Shown here one piece after another: positions 61,801 through 64,000 of a stretch of 64,000 nt of DNA. The notes below the pieces were generated by a model that saw only the letters and a program-made list of their open reading frames with translations, was not told the DNA's origin and searched no databases. Numbering within the stretch: position 1 is the stretch's first letter; every line of letters starts with the position of its first letter. Source of the DNA: Pochonia chlamydosporia 170 (Eukaryota; Ascomycota; Sordariomycetes; Hypocreales; Clavicipitaceae); assembly GCF_001653235.2 (NCBI RefSeq), contig NC_035794.1, forward strand, positions 4,278,001-4,342,000, read 5' to 3'. The translations under genes and the position numbers were made by a program.

Positions 61801-64000
61801 CATTCATAGATGCACCTGTTGAATCTACCATCCATATCCCCATGGAATGGAGCATCAAAGTGCCGGAGGCGAACAACATGGCTTCCGCAATGGTACAGGT
61901 GGCAGCTTACATCCTGGCGCAAAGTATCATTGCAGCCACTCCCCGCTTTGGTACCCTAGTCGTTCACGAAGGAGATCCTGTTTTGACGAAGGCAATCGAC
62001 AAGGAGGCGGCCAAGGAAGGGGTCCAAGTTGCCTTCACCACTGCTTCGAAGGCGGTCAAAAAGGACCACGCGGTTTTGTTTATTCATAACAAGCTTCCTA
62101 CGCGCCTTGTGCGGAAGCTGCTGCCTCAAGATGTTTCGCTGTTTGTTAATTTGGCTCCGGCATCACCAGTTACCGAGCTGCTTGCAAGCTGTCTTCCTCG
62201 ACATACAGCCACAGCCACAGTAACAGATTTCGTCCGCGTGGAATCGAGTGAATGCTCCAACTCGGACATTGGACAAGCTGGTCAAGTTCTCAAATCGGCA
62301 TGGAGTGCAGTGACAAAACTGAACCGTCGCGGTGGCAAGACATCCGGATCAACGCCCAATATCGTGACTCTCTCTGGTATAAGCAGCCAAAAGCCCATTC
62401 AAGGACCTCTGAGCGTCGTGGATTGGAACACGGAAGCTGTTGACATTTCCCTTCGACCAATCGATCACGGTAACATTTTCCGCGCCAACGGTACTTATTT
62501 CCTAGTCGGCCTATCCGGAGAACTCGGTCAATCGCTGTGCAGCTGGATGGTAGCCCACGGTGCTCGTCATGTCGTCCTGAGCAGTCGAAGGCCCAAGGTC
62601 GACCCTCGATACATTGAAGAGATGGCCTCTCAAGGCGCAAATGTGAGAGCCATGGCAGCTGACGTCACCCGAAGAGACTCTCTGCGCGCCTGCTACGATA
62701 TCATTCATGCTGAAATGCCTCCCATCATTGGTGTTGCAAACGGCGCAATGATCCTCGAGGATGTCATGTTCGATGATCTTCAGTTCGACTCGCAAGAGAG
62801 AACAATGCCACCAAAGGTCGAAGGCAGCATGTATCTAGACGAGCTATTCTACGACACACCTTTGGATTTCTTCATCCTCTTCACGTCTCTTGCACACATC
62901 GGAGGTAACACGGGACAGTCTACGTATGTCATGGCAAATCTGTTCATGGTCGCGCTCGCGGCGCAGCGGCGTGATATACGTGGTGTAGTTGGATCAGACA
63001 TGGCCATAGGATCTGTAACTGGTATGGGATTCTTCGAGCGCTCCAGTTTAGACCCAGATCACTTCTCACGCATGGGCTACCGTAACATGTCTGAGCAAGA
63101 CTTCCATCAACAGTTCGCCGAGGCTATTCTGGCTGGCAGACCTGGCACAAAAGGTATTTCCGAGGTGGCAGTCGGTCTCCAGCCTTACCATGATACGCCG
63201 AATATCCAGGCGCAGCTACGGACGGATCCCAGGTTCCGACACTACCTGCTTCAAGACCGCGATTCCAGCGCGCAGGGACTAGCAGGAGGGAGCAATGGTG
63301 GTGCGAAGCCCCGTGTACAACTTGCCAAGGTCAAGTCGCGCGCCGAGGCGTTTACAGTAGTGTATGACGCTTTTATTGACCGCCTTAAGCGTATTCTGTT
63401 GATGTCATCGACGGAGACGATTGACCCCATGGTGTCTCTTGTTGAGTTGGGGGCTGATTCCATCATGGCCGTTGATGTTCGCGCATGGTTCTTGAAGGAG
63501 CTCGACGTTGATATACCAGTTCTGAAGATTCTAGGACCAGGTGAGAATCTTTCAGTGCTAGTAGAAGAAGCAGTCGACAAGCTCCCAGTAGACATTGTGG
63601 ACGTGAGCAAGCTAGCGGAGGGTGAAGCAGCAGCCATGCAGCAACCGCCGACAGCAAAACCAAAGTTTGAACAGCCAATAGTGCTCGAAACGACGAGTGC
63701 TGCTTCCTCATCTATTACAGAAACCGATAGTTCGCCGGCCTCAGCAACACCTCTAGAGACCCCGATGGGCGTCGACACAGAAACGGAGTTCTTTGGCGAA
63801 AAAAGCCAGCAGCTGGCCAAGAAGCTACAAGAGAACCAAGAAGAAACAGGTCAGAGTTGGCGTCAAGCAGTTCTCCAATCATCCACTGAGCACACCGAGC
63901 AGATGACATTCGGGCAGAACCGATTCTGGTTCCTGACACACTATGTTGATGATCCGACAACATTCAACATTGCTTACCTGGGTAAGCTAACGGGCCGTAT
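55867..64000 (+). CDS. PKS-NRPS hybrid synthase, 5' part (continues beyond window)
   Basis: Exons 55867-56192, 56264-56577, 56680-57112 and 57172-57377, then one open exon from 57439 to the edge, give about 2,613 residues. [26 protein letters not shown] and IGHTEGTAG (the last formed across an intron) carry Cys-His-His. [16 protein letters not shown] and [12 protein letters not shown] near residue 640. DH from about 935: [18 protein letters not shown] supplies the His and [10 protein letters not shown] the Asp. C-methyltransferase near 1415: [14 protein letters not shown]. An inactive ER remnant follows, without an NADPH glycine motif. KR near 2110: [13 protein letters not shown], with Ser and Tyr in [20 protein letters not shown] near 2428: [16 protein letters not shown] Ser/Thr/Glu-rich linker leads to the C domain ([18 protein letters not shown]). 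A, T and release domains must lie to the right. Expected product: a methylated polyenoyl aminoacyl chain released as a tetramic acid. Confidence 0.93.

Overview
This window reads as nuclear DNA of a filamentous ascomycete (Pezizomycotina). The reasons are many short introns (about 48-123 bp, donors mostly GTANGT, branch points near CTAAC/CTGAC), several Zn2Cys6 transcription factors, GH75 and GH76 glycoside hydrolases, MFS sugar porters and a highly reducing PKS-NRPS beside a Diels-Alderase-like gene. The style fits Sordariomycetes, perhaps Hypocreales, but that placement is inference. I built the gene models by joining exons by eye. Where I give exons, I checked that they keep frame and restore family motifs.

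Layout. 1-5.3 kb: a crotonase ending in the peroxisomal signal SKL and a divergent thiolase-like gene. 5.5-18 kb: a minus-strand group of an FAD amine oxidase (C-terminal SRL), a dimethylglycine/sarcosine dehydrogenase, a Zn2Cys6 regulator and a Rieske oxygenase. These could together demethylate glycine betaine to glycine. The three enzyme genes share a CACGTGAT(T)CGG element 250-300 bp upstream of their starts. 19.4-26 kb: a small four-helix membrane protein, a GNAT acetyltransferase, an amidase with a GC-AG intron, and a Zn2Cys6 factor. 27-37 kb: a carbohydrate group with a GH75 chitosanase, a sugar porter, a hexokinase-family kinase, a Zn2Cys6 factor and a GH76 mannanase. 38.6-41.7 kb: a PhyH-type dioxygenase convergent with another Zn2Cys6 factor.

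42.4-53.1 kb is a zone of decay: a GH27 alpha-galactosidase pseudogene, one intact sugar porter, a Zn2Cys6 pseudogene, a Pro/Arg-rich repeat gene with a perfect 231-bp tandem duplication, and an AIM6-like pseudogene. From 53.8 kb to the right edge lies a biosynthetic locus, with a decalin-type Diels-Alderase followed by a PKS-NRPS (KS-AT-DH-MT-vestigial ER-KR-ACP-C...) that runs off the window. Such pairs make decalin tetramic acids of the equisetin type.
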